NCBI RefSeq assembly: GCF_020740535.1
Contig: NZ_CP082362.1
Span: 1,426,001 to 1,490,000, forward strand
Reading direction: 5' to 3'
Length of the DNA: 64,000 nucleotides
Source: Streptomyces profundus
GTDB lineage: Bacteria; Actinomycetota; Actinomycetes; Streptomycetales; Streptomycetaceae
Shown here: positions 33,829 to 41,183 of the stretch, in pieces
Layout: every line of letters begins with the position of its first letter
Numbering within the stretch: position 1 is the stretch's first letter
Made by a program: the position numbers and the translations under genes
Notes under the pieces: model-generated
Seen by the model: only the letters and a program-made list of their open reading frames with translations
Database searches by the model: none
What the model was told of the DNA's origin: nothing

Positions 33829-33995
33829 CGGCCCGTTGTCAGTGCCGCCTGTCACCATCACACCATGACGGAATCTTCGACTGGCCCCGCGATGTGGTCC
33901 TCGGCCGGTAGGGGGGCGGGCGGCGTTCCGCTGTCGCCCTCCCCGGCGGCGGTCCCGGGGTCGACGGGCGGCTTCGGCGGTCGACTTCCCCGTTG

Positions 33996-35054
33996 TCAGC
34001 GGTCCGCCGGCGGGGCGACGGAGCCCCGGCTGACGGTGGGGCAGGGCAGCGCCGTGGTCTCGACGGCGGGCGGGGTGCCGCTCTCGACGGCGTCCAGCAG
34101 GAGGGAGACGGCCACCCGGCCCATCGCCTCGTGCGGCAGCGCCACCGTGGTCAGCGGCGGGTCGAGAAAGGCGGCCATATGCTCCTGGTCGTCGTATCCG
34201 ACCAGCGAGAGGTCCCCGGGCACATCGAGACCGAGGCGGGCGGCGGCGAGCAACACCCCTGCGGCGACCCGGTCGTTGTAACAGACAACGCCGGTGGGGC
34301 GTTCGTTCACCGGCACGCCGTCCAGCAGCCGCAGGGCGGCCCGGTAGCCGCTGGCGATCTCGCCGCCGGTGCGCACCACGCTGTCCGGTGCGGGCTTGAG
34401 ATCGACGGTGCGGAGCGCGTCGCGGAAGCCGCGCAGCCGCTCGGCGGAGGCGATGTCGTCGAGGCCGCCGGCGAGGGCCAGCCGACGGTGGCCGGCGTCC
34501 AGCAGCAGCCGGGCGGCGGCCCGGCCGCCGGCCCGCTCGGCGGGGATCACGGCGGGCAGGGAGCCGTCCGCCGGCAGGCAGTTGGCCAGGACGCTGTGGC
34601 ACTGGTCGAGCCCGGCGGGCAGCCGCGCCCTCCGCAGGGACATCGCGGCGTAGACGATGCCGTCGACCCTGCGGTCCAGCAACTCGGCCACGGCGGCGTC
34701 CTCGCGTTCCTGCGATCCGGCCGAGTCCACCGTCAGCACGAGGTGTTGGCGCTCCCAGGCGGTGCGCATGGCGCCGCGCAGCAGGGCGCCGGCGAACGGC
34801 GTCGAGGCGATGTGGTCGGTGACCATGCCGATGACGGCCGTGCGGCGGCTGCGCAGGCCCCGCGCCACGGGGTTGGGCCGGTAGTTCAGCTGCTCGGCGG
34901 CGTCCCTGATGCGGCGCTGCGTCTCGGCGGAGAGGTTGCCGTCGGCGCGCCCGTTGAACACGAACGAGACCGCCGTGTGGGAGACCCCGGCGAGCCTGGC
35001 CACATCCCGTGACGTCGGCCTTCTCCGCTCCACACCCTCACCGCTGCCAGCCAC
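33996..35054 (-). CDS. LacI-family regulator of the fructan locus
   Basis: 352 residues from GTG 35054. HTH at residues about 15-40 (SRDVARLAGVSHTAVSFVFNGR), hinge RPNPVARGLRSRRTAVIGMV, and an effector domain ending VGYDDQEHMAAFLDPPLTTVALP. It is convergent with the cytoplasmic GH32 gene. The likely operators are the ACCTAAC/GTTAGGT palindromes at 27546 and 27670, 6 kb away, in the two divergent promoters of the locus; assignment is by proximity and is not proven. Intergenic 33829-33995 holds no gene. Confidence 0.87.
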   Translation of the reverse strand: MAGSGEGVERRRPTSRDVARLAGVSHTAVSFVFNGRADGNLSAETQRRIRDAAEQLNYRPNPVARGLRSRRTAVIGMVTDHIASTPFAGALLRGAMRTAWERQHLVLTVDSAGSQEREDAAVAELLDRRVDGIVYAAMSLRRARLPAGLDQCHSVLANCLPADGSLPAVIPAERAGGRAAARLLLDAGHRRLALAGGLDDIASAERLRGFRDALRTVDLKPAPDSVVRTGGEIASGYRAALRLLDGVPVNERPTGVVCYNDRVAAGVLLAAARLGLDVPGDLSLVGYDDQEHMAAFLDPPLTTVALPHEAMGRVAVSLLLDAVESGTPPAVETTALPCPTVSRGSVAPPADR

Positions 35055-35111
35055 CTCGGCATGCTATCCCGGCCAGCGGACGGGGCCTCGCCGCTCAGGA
35101 CCGGGGGAACG

Positions 35112-35672
35112 TCAGGCCGCCCGGCCCTCGCGCGCCCTCCGCTTCTCGGCGGAGTCCCGCAGGGTCGCGATCACCAGGGGCGCGATGCCGCCGGCCAGGG
35201 GGACGAGCACAGCGGCGAACATCCAGCCCGGGACATGGGAGGTCTCCGTGCCACGCCACTGCACATGGGCCATGGGGATGAAGGCGATCCCCATCAGGGC
35301 GTTGCCGATCAGCAGCGCGACGGCGCCCCGGCGGGCGGACGCGGCACTGGCCGGGCGGTTGCTCATCGCGTTGGCGGCCCGCGCCCACCGGTTCTCCTGC
35401 TCCGGCAGCTGGTCGGCCGGCGTGGTGCGGAGCATGGCCACGGCCGCGATCACCATCAGCGCTGTGAGCAGCGCATAGACATAGACCGGCAGGAAGGCGA
35501 CGAGAACGCTCTTGTCCGTCCACGCGTCGACACCGCCGGGACCGATGTGCTGGGGAATCCGATCGGGAAGACGCGGGTACCGCGCCACGCCCCAGACGGT
35601 CAGCGCCAGGAGCAGCGACAGGCTCGGCACCAGCAGCCACCACACCGGCTTCGTGTTTGCTTCTTTACTCAA
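35112..35672 (-). CDS. DUF1648-type membrane protein
   Basis: 186 residues from TTG 35672, preceded by GGTGGGGG; GTG 35696 would add eight residues. Four hydrophobic segments (LLVPSLSLLLALTVWGVARY, VLVAFLPVYVYALLTALMVI, ALLIGNALMGIAFIPMA, FAAVLVPLAGGIAPLVIATL) match the DUF1648/SdpI-like layout, with the family motif RLPDRIPQHIGPGGVDAW in the first loop. Members include immunity and toxin-protection proteins and accessory membrane proteins of unknown role. There is no partner gene to point to a specific job. It is monocistronic and reads away from HtpG. Confidence 0.75.
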   Translation of the reverse strand: MSKEANTKPVWWLLVPSLSLLLALTVWGVARYPRLPDRIPQHIGPGGVDAWTDKSVLVAFLPVYVYALLTALMVIAAVAMLRTTPADQLPEQENRWARAANAMSNRPASAASARRGAVALLIGNALMGIAFIPMAHVQWRGTETSHVPGWMFAAVLVPLAGGIAPLVIATLRDSAEKRRAREGRAA

Positions 35673-35825
35673 GGATCGCCCCCACCGCTCGTGCACTCGC
35701 TGCCCGCCCCCTACCCCACCTCCCGTGAACCATGACGGCCGGCGCGGGTCGAGCCTCCCCGAGTTTGCGAACGGGTACTTCCCCACGGCGCCGCACGCGA
35801 GCGGCGCCGTGGGGAGAGCCGGGAA

Positions 35826-37841
35826 CTACAGGCTCTGCTCCAGGCGTTCGGCGAGCAGCTTGGTGAACCGCGCCGGGTCGGCGAGCTGGCTGCCCTCCGC
35901 CAACAGGGCCATGCCGTAGAGGAGTTCGGTCGTGCTGCCGAGCGCGGGATCGGCTGTGTCGGCGGCGTGCGCCTTCCGCAGGCCGGTGACCAGGCCATGC
36001 GACGGGTTGAGCTCCAGGACGCGCTTGCCGATCGGCACCTCCTGCCCCATCGCCCGGTAGATGTTCTGCAGCGCGGGCGTCACGTCCTCGGCGTCCGAGA
36101 CGACACAGGCCGGCGAGACGGTGAGCCGCGACGACAGCCGCACCTCCCTGACCTCCTCGCTCAGCCGCTCGCTCATCCACCGCAGCAGCTCGGCGTAGTC
36201 CTCCTGCTGCCGCTCCCGCTCGGCCTTGGTCTCCTCGCTCTGCTCCTCGGTCTCCAGGTCGGCGTCGCCCTTGGCGACGGAGCGGAGCTGGCGGCCCTCG
36301 AACTCGGGCACCGCGTCCACCCAGACCTCGTCCACCGGGTCGGTCAGGACCAGCACCTCAAGGCCCTTGTCCCGGAACGCCTCCATATGCGGGGAGTTCT
36401 CCACGGCGGTCCGCGACTCGCCCGTCATGTAGTAGATGTGCTGCTGGCCGTCCTTCATCCGCTCGACATACTGCTTGAGCGTGGTCTGCTTCTCCTCGTC
36501 CTGGGTCGAGTCGAACGAGCAGACGGCGAGGATCGCGTCACGGTTGTCGCTGTCGCTGAGCAGCCCCTCCTTGACGACGCGGCCGAACTCCTTCCAGAAC
36601 GCGGTGTAGTTCTCCTCGCGGCCCGCCATCATCTCCCGCAGGGTGGAGAGCACCTTCTTCACCAGCCGGCGGCGCATCAGCTGGATCTGGCGGTCCTGCT
36701 GGAGGATCTCGCGGGACACGTTGAGCGACAGGTCCTGGGCGTCGACCACGCCCTTCACGAAGCGGAGGTACTCCGGGATGAGCGCCTCGCAGTCGTCCAT
36801 GATGAAGACGCGCTTCACATAGAGCTGGACGCCGCGCTTGTGGGCCTGCGAGTAGAGGTCCTGCGACGCGCGCTTGGGCAGGAACAGCAGCGACTGGTAC
36901 TCGAAGGTGCCCTCGGCCCTGAGGTGGATGGTCTCCAGCGGGTTGTTCCAGTCGTGGCTGATGTGCTTGTACAGCTCGTGGTACTCCTCGTCGGCGACCT
37001 CGCCGCGCGAGCGGGCCCACAGCGCCTTCATCGAGTTGAGCGTCTCGGGCTCGGCCGGGGCGCTCGCCTTCTTCTCCCCGTCGGCGGCGTCCCCGTCGGC
37101 GGCGTCCCCGTCGGCGGCGCCCTCGACGGCGGCGTCCCCGTCGGCGGCGTCCTCGTCGGCGCTCTCAGCCGGCTCCGCCTCGGCGACCGCCGGTGCGGCC
37201 AGCCGGATGGGCCAGGTGATGAAGTCCGAGTAGCGCTTGACGATCTCCCGGATCTTCCAGGTGGAGGTGTAGTCGAAGAGCTGGTCGTCGTCGTCCGCCG
37301 GCTTCAGCCGCAGAATGACCGAGGTGCCCTGGGGCGCCTCGTCCACGGACTCGATGGTGTACGTTCCCTCGCCGGCGGACGACCAGCGCGTGCCCTGGCT
37401 CTCCCCCGCGCGGCGGGTGAGCAGCTGGACCTCCTCGGCCACCATGAAGCTGGCGTAGAAGCCCACGCCGAACTGGCCGATGAGGCCCTCGGCCGCGCTC
37501 GTGTCCTGCGCCTCGCGCAGCTTCTTCAACAGTTCGGCCGTGCCCGACTTGGCGATGGTGCCGATGAGTTCGACGACCTCGTCGTGTGACATCCCGATGC
37601 CGTTGTCCCGCACGATGAGCGTGCGGGAGTCCTGGTCGGCCTCGATCTCGATATGGAGGTCGGAGACATCCACCTCAAGGGCGTCATCACGCAGGGACTC
37701 GATGCGCACCTTGTCCAACGCGTCCGACGCGTTGGAGATCAGTTCGCGTAGAAACACGTCCTTGTTCGAGTAGATCGAGTGGATCATCATCTGGAGAAGC
37801 TGGCGCGCCTCTACCTGGAACTCGAACGTCTCGGTCGGCAT
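35826..37841 (-). CDS. htpG: Hsp90-family chaperone HtpG with acidic repeat linker
   Basis: 671 residues from ATG 37841 with GAGGAA upstream. N-terminal ATPase: FLRELISNASDALDK, the ATP-lid DNGIGMSHDEVVELIGTIAKSG and GQFGVGFYASFMV. The middle domain is SRGEVADEEYHELYKH, LFLPKRAS and LNVSREILQ; the C-terminal dimerisation region is from LLYGMALLAEG. Between N and middle domains (about residues 225-257) is a tandem DGDAADGDAAVEGAADG linker ending EKKAS, longer than in E. coli HtpG and reminiscent of the charged linker of eukaryotic Hsp90. The chaperone uses ATP to refold client proteins. No CIRCE-like operator is seen upstream; 37842-38067 holds no gene. Confidence 0.95.
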   Translation of the reverse strand: MPTETFEFQVEARQLLQMMIHSIYSNKDVFLRELISNASDALDKVRIESLRDDALEVDVSDLHIEIEADQDSRTLIVRDNGIGMSHDEVVELIGTIAKSGTAELLKKLREAQDTSAAEGLIGQFGVGFYASFMVAEEVQLLTRRAGESQGTRWSSAGEGTYTIESVDEAPQGTSVILRLKPADDDDQLFDYTSTWKIREIVKRYSDFITWPIRLAAPAVAEAEPAESADEDAADGDAAVEGAADGDAADGDAADGEKKASAPAEPETLNSMKALWARSRGEVADEEYHELYKHISHDWNNPLETIHLRAEGTFEYQSLLFLPKRASQDLYSQAHKRGVQLYVKRVFIMDDCEALIPEYLRFVKGVVDAQDLSLNVSREILQQDRQIQLMRRRLVKKVLSTLREMMAGREENYTAFWKEFGRVVKEGLLSDSDNRDAILAVCSFDSTQDEEKQTTLKQYVERMKDGQQHIYYMTGESRTAVENSPHMEAFRDKGLEVLVLTDPVDEVWVDAVPEFEGRQLRSVAKGDADLETEEQSEETKAERERQQEDYAELLRWMSERLSEEVREVRLSSRLTVSPACVVSDAEDVTPALQNIYRAMGQEVPIGKRVLELNPSHGLVTGLRKAHAADTADPALGSTTELLYGMALLAEGSQLADPARFTKLLAERLEQSL

Positions 37842-38067
37842 GGTCGTGGATTCCTCACGTCTGTCGCACGGTAATGGGAACCTGCCCCGTCCCCGGTGAG
37901 GCCGAGCGCCGCACGAGAAACGGGTGCGTTGACGATGGTAGGCGAGCGGGGCGCCCGCCATCTGGTCGTCCACCCGTCCACGCCCCCCTGTGTCACCCCG
38001 AGCGCCCCCTGACCGGCGGCCGTCCCCGGCCGCGCCCGGCGGCGCCCTAAGGGCGCTCCGGCTGAGG

Positions 38068-38435
38068 TCAACGGGCGCGGACGGCGTCGAGGTAGTCGAC
38101 GATGGCGTCCCTGTTCCGGACCAGGAACGCGATCCGGTCGGTCATCGCGTCGCGCTCCCGTTCGAGCAGCGCGAGCATCTCGGGGGTGGCGTCCCGGAAG
38201 TGGATATCGCGGGGGCGATCGAGGCACGGGAGGATCTGCCGAATGATCCGGGTGGGCAGCCCCGCCTCCAGCAGGCCCCTGATCTGGATCACCCGGTCGA
38301 CGAAGACCTCGTCATAGGAACGGTAGCCGTTGGCACACCGCGCGGGTGTGATCAGTTCCTGTTCGTTGCAGCAACGGAGCAACGGAGCAACCGCCGCGAT
38401 ATGCCGGTGCGTTCGGACAGCTCACCGATACGCAT
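38068..38435 (-). pseudogene. merR-family regulator frameshifted by an 8-bp tandem duplication
   Basis: The normal start MRIGELSERTGISRRLLR (ATG 38435) runs into a second frame that continues CCNEQELITPARCANGYRSYDEV (the rest of the HTH) to a stop at 38068. The two frames are joined by two adjacent copies of an 8-bp unit, GCAACGGA (38371-38378 and 38379-38386, plus strand). Removing one copy restores a single 119-residue protein ending AIVDYLDAVRAR. The gene therefore looks like a MerR regulator inactivated, or switched off reversibly, by duplication. A MerR-type dyad lies at 38468, upstream of the merR start, and the next gene diverges. Confidence 0.85.
38371..38386 (-). repeat. 8-bp tandem duplication in merR
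   Basis: Two exact copies of GCAACGGA, followed by a third partial copy (GCAAC). The 8-bp shift changes the reading frame by two bases; loss of one copy restores the MerR frame. Short repeats of this kind can contract and expand by slippage. Confidence 0.85.
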
Positions 38436-38467
38436 GTGACCCACCTCACCTTGACCCCGCTTTACCC

Positions 38468-38481
38468 TCACACAGGTGTGA
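38468..38481. promoter_or_regulatory. Dyad in the divergent merR/deacetylase promoter region
   Basis: TCACAC-AG-GTGTGA is a perfect 6-bp inverted repeat with a 2-bp centre. TTGACC at 38452-38457, reading rightward, is 10 bp before it, so the dyad lies between or beside promoter elements as in MerR-controlled promoters. Ownership by the neighbouring MerR is inferred. Confidence 0.45.
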
Positions 38482-38544
38482 ACGTTTGAGCATAGGCGGA
38501 CACCGGGCCACCGGCCCACCCCGAGCAGCGACAGGTGAGACGCC

Positions 38545-39444
38545 ATGACCGACCAGCCCACGCGCGACGAGCAGCCCTCGGACGGCGAGCAGCGGCTCTA
38601 CGACTACAGCCCGATCGTGGACCGCGCCCCGATCCGGTGGCCCGGCGGCGCCAGGATCGCGTTCTATCTCGCGCTCAACATCGAGCACTACCGGGTCGAC
38701 CGCCCGGCGACCAGCGTCTTCCCCGACACCGCCGCCTTCACGCCCGACCCGCTGAACTACGGCTGGCGCGACTACGGGCCCAGGGTCGGCGTCTGGCGGC
38801 TGGTCGAGAGCCTGGATCGGCACGGCGTGCGGGCCAGCGTGATGCTCAACTCCGACGCCGGGGAACGCTATCCGGCCATCGTCCGGGCGGGCCGGGACCG
38901 GGACTGGGCCTGGATCGCGCACGGCCGGAACAACTCGACGTTCCAGACGGGCCTGGACCGTGACGAGGAGCGGCGCTATCTGACCGAGGTCGTCGAGAGC
39001 ATCGAACGCACCACCGGCCGCCGACCGCACGGCTGGCTGGGCCCGGCCCTGACGGAGACCTTCCACACCCCGGAGCTGCTGGCCGACCTCGGCCTCAGCT
39101 ATCTCCTGGACTGGACCAACGACGACCAGCCGTACCCGCTGAACGTGGCCGGAATGTACTCGGTGCCGTACACCGTCGAGCTGAACGACATCAGCCTCTT
39201 CGTCGGCAAGAGCCTCAGCGGTCCTGACTTCGTCCAGCTCGTCAAGGACCAACTGGCGCAGCTGCACGCGGAGTCGGCCGAAAGCGGCCGGGTGCTGCCG
39301 CTGGTGCTGCACCCGTTCGTGATGGGCCAGGCGTTCCGCGCCAGGTATCTCGACGAGGCGCTCGAACACATCGCGAACCACCCCGACGTCTGGCTCACCA
39401 CCAGCGACGAGATCGCGGCCCACTACGCCGCGTCGCGACGCTGA
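38545..39444 (+). CDS. Polysaccharide deacetylase-family protein (allantoinase-like branch)
   Basis: 299 residues, ATG 38545 with AGGTGAG 7 bp upstream. No signal peptide, so it acts in the cytoplasm. The NodB fold starts IRWPGGARIAFYLALNIEHY. A metal-site pattern SVMLNSDAGERYPAIV is followed by WIAHGRNNSTF and RPHGWLGPALTET, and the C-terminus LVLHPFVMGQAFRARYLDEAL carries the catalytic His. The sequence resembles the PuuE-like members of this family, which hydrolyse cyclic amide or N-acetyl bonds; a sugar substrate is not implied. It reads divergently from the frameshifted merR gene and overlaps the GNAT gene end by 22 bp. Confidence 0.8.
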   Translation: MTDQPTRDEQPSDGEQRLYDYSPIVDRAPIRWPGGARIAFYLALNIEHYRVDRPATSVFPDTAAFTPDPLNYGWRDYGPRVGVWRLVESLDRHGVRASVMLNSDAGERYPAIVRAGRDRDWAWIAHGRNNSTFQTGLDRDEERRYLTEVVESIERTTGRRPHGWLGPALTETFHTPELLADLGLSYLLDWTNDDQPYPLNVAGMYSVPYTVELNDISLFVGKSLSGPDFVQLVKDQLAQLHAESAESGRVLPLVLHPFVMGQAFRARYLDEALEHIANHPDVWLTTSDEIAAHYAASRR

Positions 39445-40007
39445 CCCGGCGGCGGCGCGGCCCTGGCGGCCCGCCACTCGGGGGCGAGGACGGACCACAG
39501 CTCCATGTCCCCCCGGCGGCCACGGTGCAGGTACTTGGCGCGCAGCACGGCCTCCCTGGTCATCCCCAGCCGCCGGGCCACCGCGATGCTGGGCGCGTTG
39601 CGCACCGAGGTCAGCCACGCGACGCGCTGGATGCCCCGCTCCTCGACGGCCCAGTCGATGATCACCCGCGAGGCCCGGGTCACCAGCCCGCCGCCCACCG
39701 CCGCCGGCTCCAGCCAACACCCCGCCTCCGCTGTGCCGCCCGGCACGTCGAGCAACCGGAAGAGGACGCCGCCCACCAGCGTGCCCGCGCTCCAGACGCC
39801 GAAGAGCCGACCGGTGTCGGCCGCCGCCCGATCCGCGTACCGCTGGAGGAACGCGCGGCTCGACGCCACGTCGACCACCCGGTCGGGCAGCGACACATGC
39901 CGCCCGACGAACTCGCGCGCCCGATCGATGTGCGCCAGAAACTCCTCGGCCCGCCAGGGCGCCAACGCCCCCAACTCCGCGCCGTCGTCCCCCAACGGCA
40001 CCCGCAT
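39423..40007 (-). CDS. GNAT-family N-acetyltransferase (RimJ/RimL type)
   Basis: 194 residues from ATG 40007, preceded by GAGGGGGCG. The substrate strand AWRAEEFLAHIDRAREF leads into the GNAT core with LVGGVLFRLLDVPGG and AEAGCWLEPAAVGGGLVTRASRVIIDWA. The acetyl-CoA loop region is followed by NAPSIAVARRLGMTREAVLR, the conserved alpha-4/beta-6 motif of RimJ/L proteins. This group acetylates the N-terminus of ribosomal proteins or small amines; here the acceptor is unknown. It is convergent with the deacetylase and overlaps its last 22 bp. Confidence 0.85.
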   Translation of the reverse strand: MRVPLGDDGAELGALAPWRAEEFLAHIDRAREFVGRHVSLPDRVVDVASSRAFLQRYADRAAADTGRLFGVWSAGTLVGGVLFRLLDVPGGTAEAGCWLEPAAVGGGLVTRASRVIIDWAVEERGIQRVAWLTSVRNAPSIAVARRLGMTREAVLRAKYLHRGRRGDMELWSVLAPEWRAARAAPPPGQRRDAA

Positions 40008-40108
40008 CGACCGCCCCCTCTTCTCCAGGCATGCCACGGCTTCGGCCGCGCCGACCCGTCAACGGATCGGCCGGCGACCGAATTCCCGGCCGACCGCCGC
40101 GACGGCCG

Positions 40109-40960
40109 CTACGCCTGGGGCGGGGCGGGCCGATGCCGGTCCAGGCGGGCGCGCTGCTCCGGAGTCAGCCGCAGACCGGCCGCCGCGACGTTCTCCTCCA
40201 GATGCCGGACGCTGGCGGTTCCGGGGATGGGGATCATCACCGGGGAGCGGTCCAACAGCCAGGCGAGTGCCACCTGGGCGGGCGTCGCGCCGAGTTCGGC
40301 GGCGACGGCCGACACGTCGTCCGTCGTCTCCGACGCCACGGTGTGCACGGGACGCCACGGCAGGAACGCGATCCCGGCCGCCTCGCAGGCGGCGAGCACC
40401 GGCTCGTGTTCGGCGTCCAGCAGGTTGTAGCGGTTCTGCACACTCGCCACATCGATGATCTCTTGGGCCCGCGCGAGCTCGTCGACGCTGACCTCGGACA
40501 GCCCGATCCGGCCGATCTTGCCCTCGGCCCTCAGGTCCCGCAGCGTGCCGATCTGGTCGGCCAGCGGCACCTCCGGGTCGATCCGGTGCAGTTGGAGCAG
40601 ATCGAGCCGCTCGGCGCGCAGCCGGGCCAGCGCCAGGTCGACCTGCTCGCGGAGCACCTCGGGACGCCCGTCGAGCGCCCACTCGCCCGACTCGGCCGAG
40701 CGGGCGACTCCGATCTTGGTGGTGACCAGGACCCCTTCGGGGAAGGGGTGGAGCGCCTCGACGATCAGCTCCTCGTTGGCCCCGCCGCCGTACAGGAAGG
40801 CGGTGTCGATCAGCGTCACGCCCAACTCCACGGCTCTGCGCAGCAACGCCAGGGATCCCTCCCGGGGCGGTCCCTCCTCGGTCGGCAGCCGCATGGCGCC
40901 AAAGCCCAGCCTGCCCACCTCCAGATCCCCACCGATACGGAACGTGCTCGGACCTGTCAT
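40109..40960 (-). CDS. Aldo/keto reductase
   Basis: 283 residues from ATG 40960, with GGAGG 8 bp upstream. ATG 40975 is a second in-frame choice adding MEAER. Family residues are present: Asp in TLIDTAFLYGGGANEE with the catalytic Tyr, Lys in LVTTKIGVAR, and His in LLQLHRIDPEV, then SVQNRYNLLD and IPIPGTASVRHLEENV near the C-terminus (NADPH-binding). It would reduce an aldehyde or ketone with NADPH. Substrate is unknown. It reads leftward away from the serine-hydrolase operon, with the G-rich repeat tract between them. Confidence 0.88.
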   Translation of the reverse strand: MTGPSTFRIGGDLEVGRLGFGAMRLPTEEGPPREGSLALLRRAVELGVTLIDTAFLYGGGANEELIVEALHPFPEGVLVTTKIGVARSAESGEWALDGRPEVLREQVDLALARLRAERLDLLQLHRIDPEVPLADQIGTLRDLRAEGKIGRIGLSEVSVDELARAQEIIDVASVQNRYNLLDAEHEPVLAACEAAGIAFLPWRPVHTVASETTDDVSAVAAELGATPAQVALAWLLDRSPVMIPIPGTASVRHLEENVAAAGLRLTPEQRARLDRHRPAPPQA

Positions 40961-41022
40961 CCGTTCAGCCTCCATCGAACCTCGATCGGTCACGTTAGCA
41001 AGGGCGGTTGACCTCCACGGAT

Positions 41023-41134
41023 GGGAAGGCGGGGAAGGCGGGAAGGCGGGGAAGGCGGGAAGGCGGGAAGGCGGGGACGGAGTCCGGGGACGGCGGGAAG
41101 GAGTCCGGGGACGGCGGGGAAGAAATCCGAGGAC
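41023..41134 (+). repeat. G-rich GGGAAGGCG repeat tract, potential G-quadruplex
   Basis: Six consecutive units of GGGAAGGCG or GGGGAAGGCG (41023-41075), followed by a related GGACGGNGGGAAGGAGTCC-type direct repeat (two copies). Runs of three to four G separated by AAGGC fit the classical quadruplex pattern. The tract is 50-160 bp upstream of the lipoprotein start. No gene lies in 40961-41183. Confidence 0.75.
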
Positions 41135-41183
41135 GGCGGGCTCGTTCACATCAGGTTTGCAAGGGGCTTTCTAGCTTCGGGGC

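Noticed and set aside
33865..34281. Plus-strand frame antisense to the LacI gene near 34 kb.
   Set aside because: Most of it is opposite the LacI gene; the sequence is Gly/Ser/Pro-rich with no motif.
35112..35786. Longer 224-residue version of the DUF1648 protein.
   Set aside because: The added N-terminus is Gly/Arg-rich without similarity, and a ribosome site precedes the internal TTG/GTG starts.
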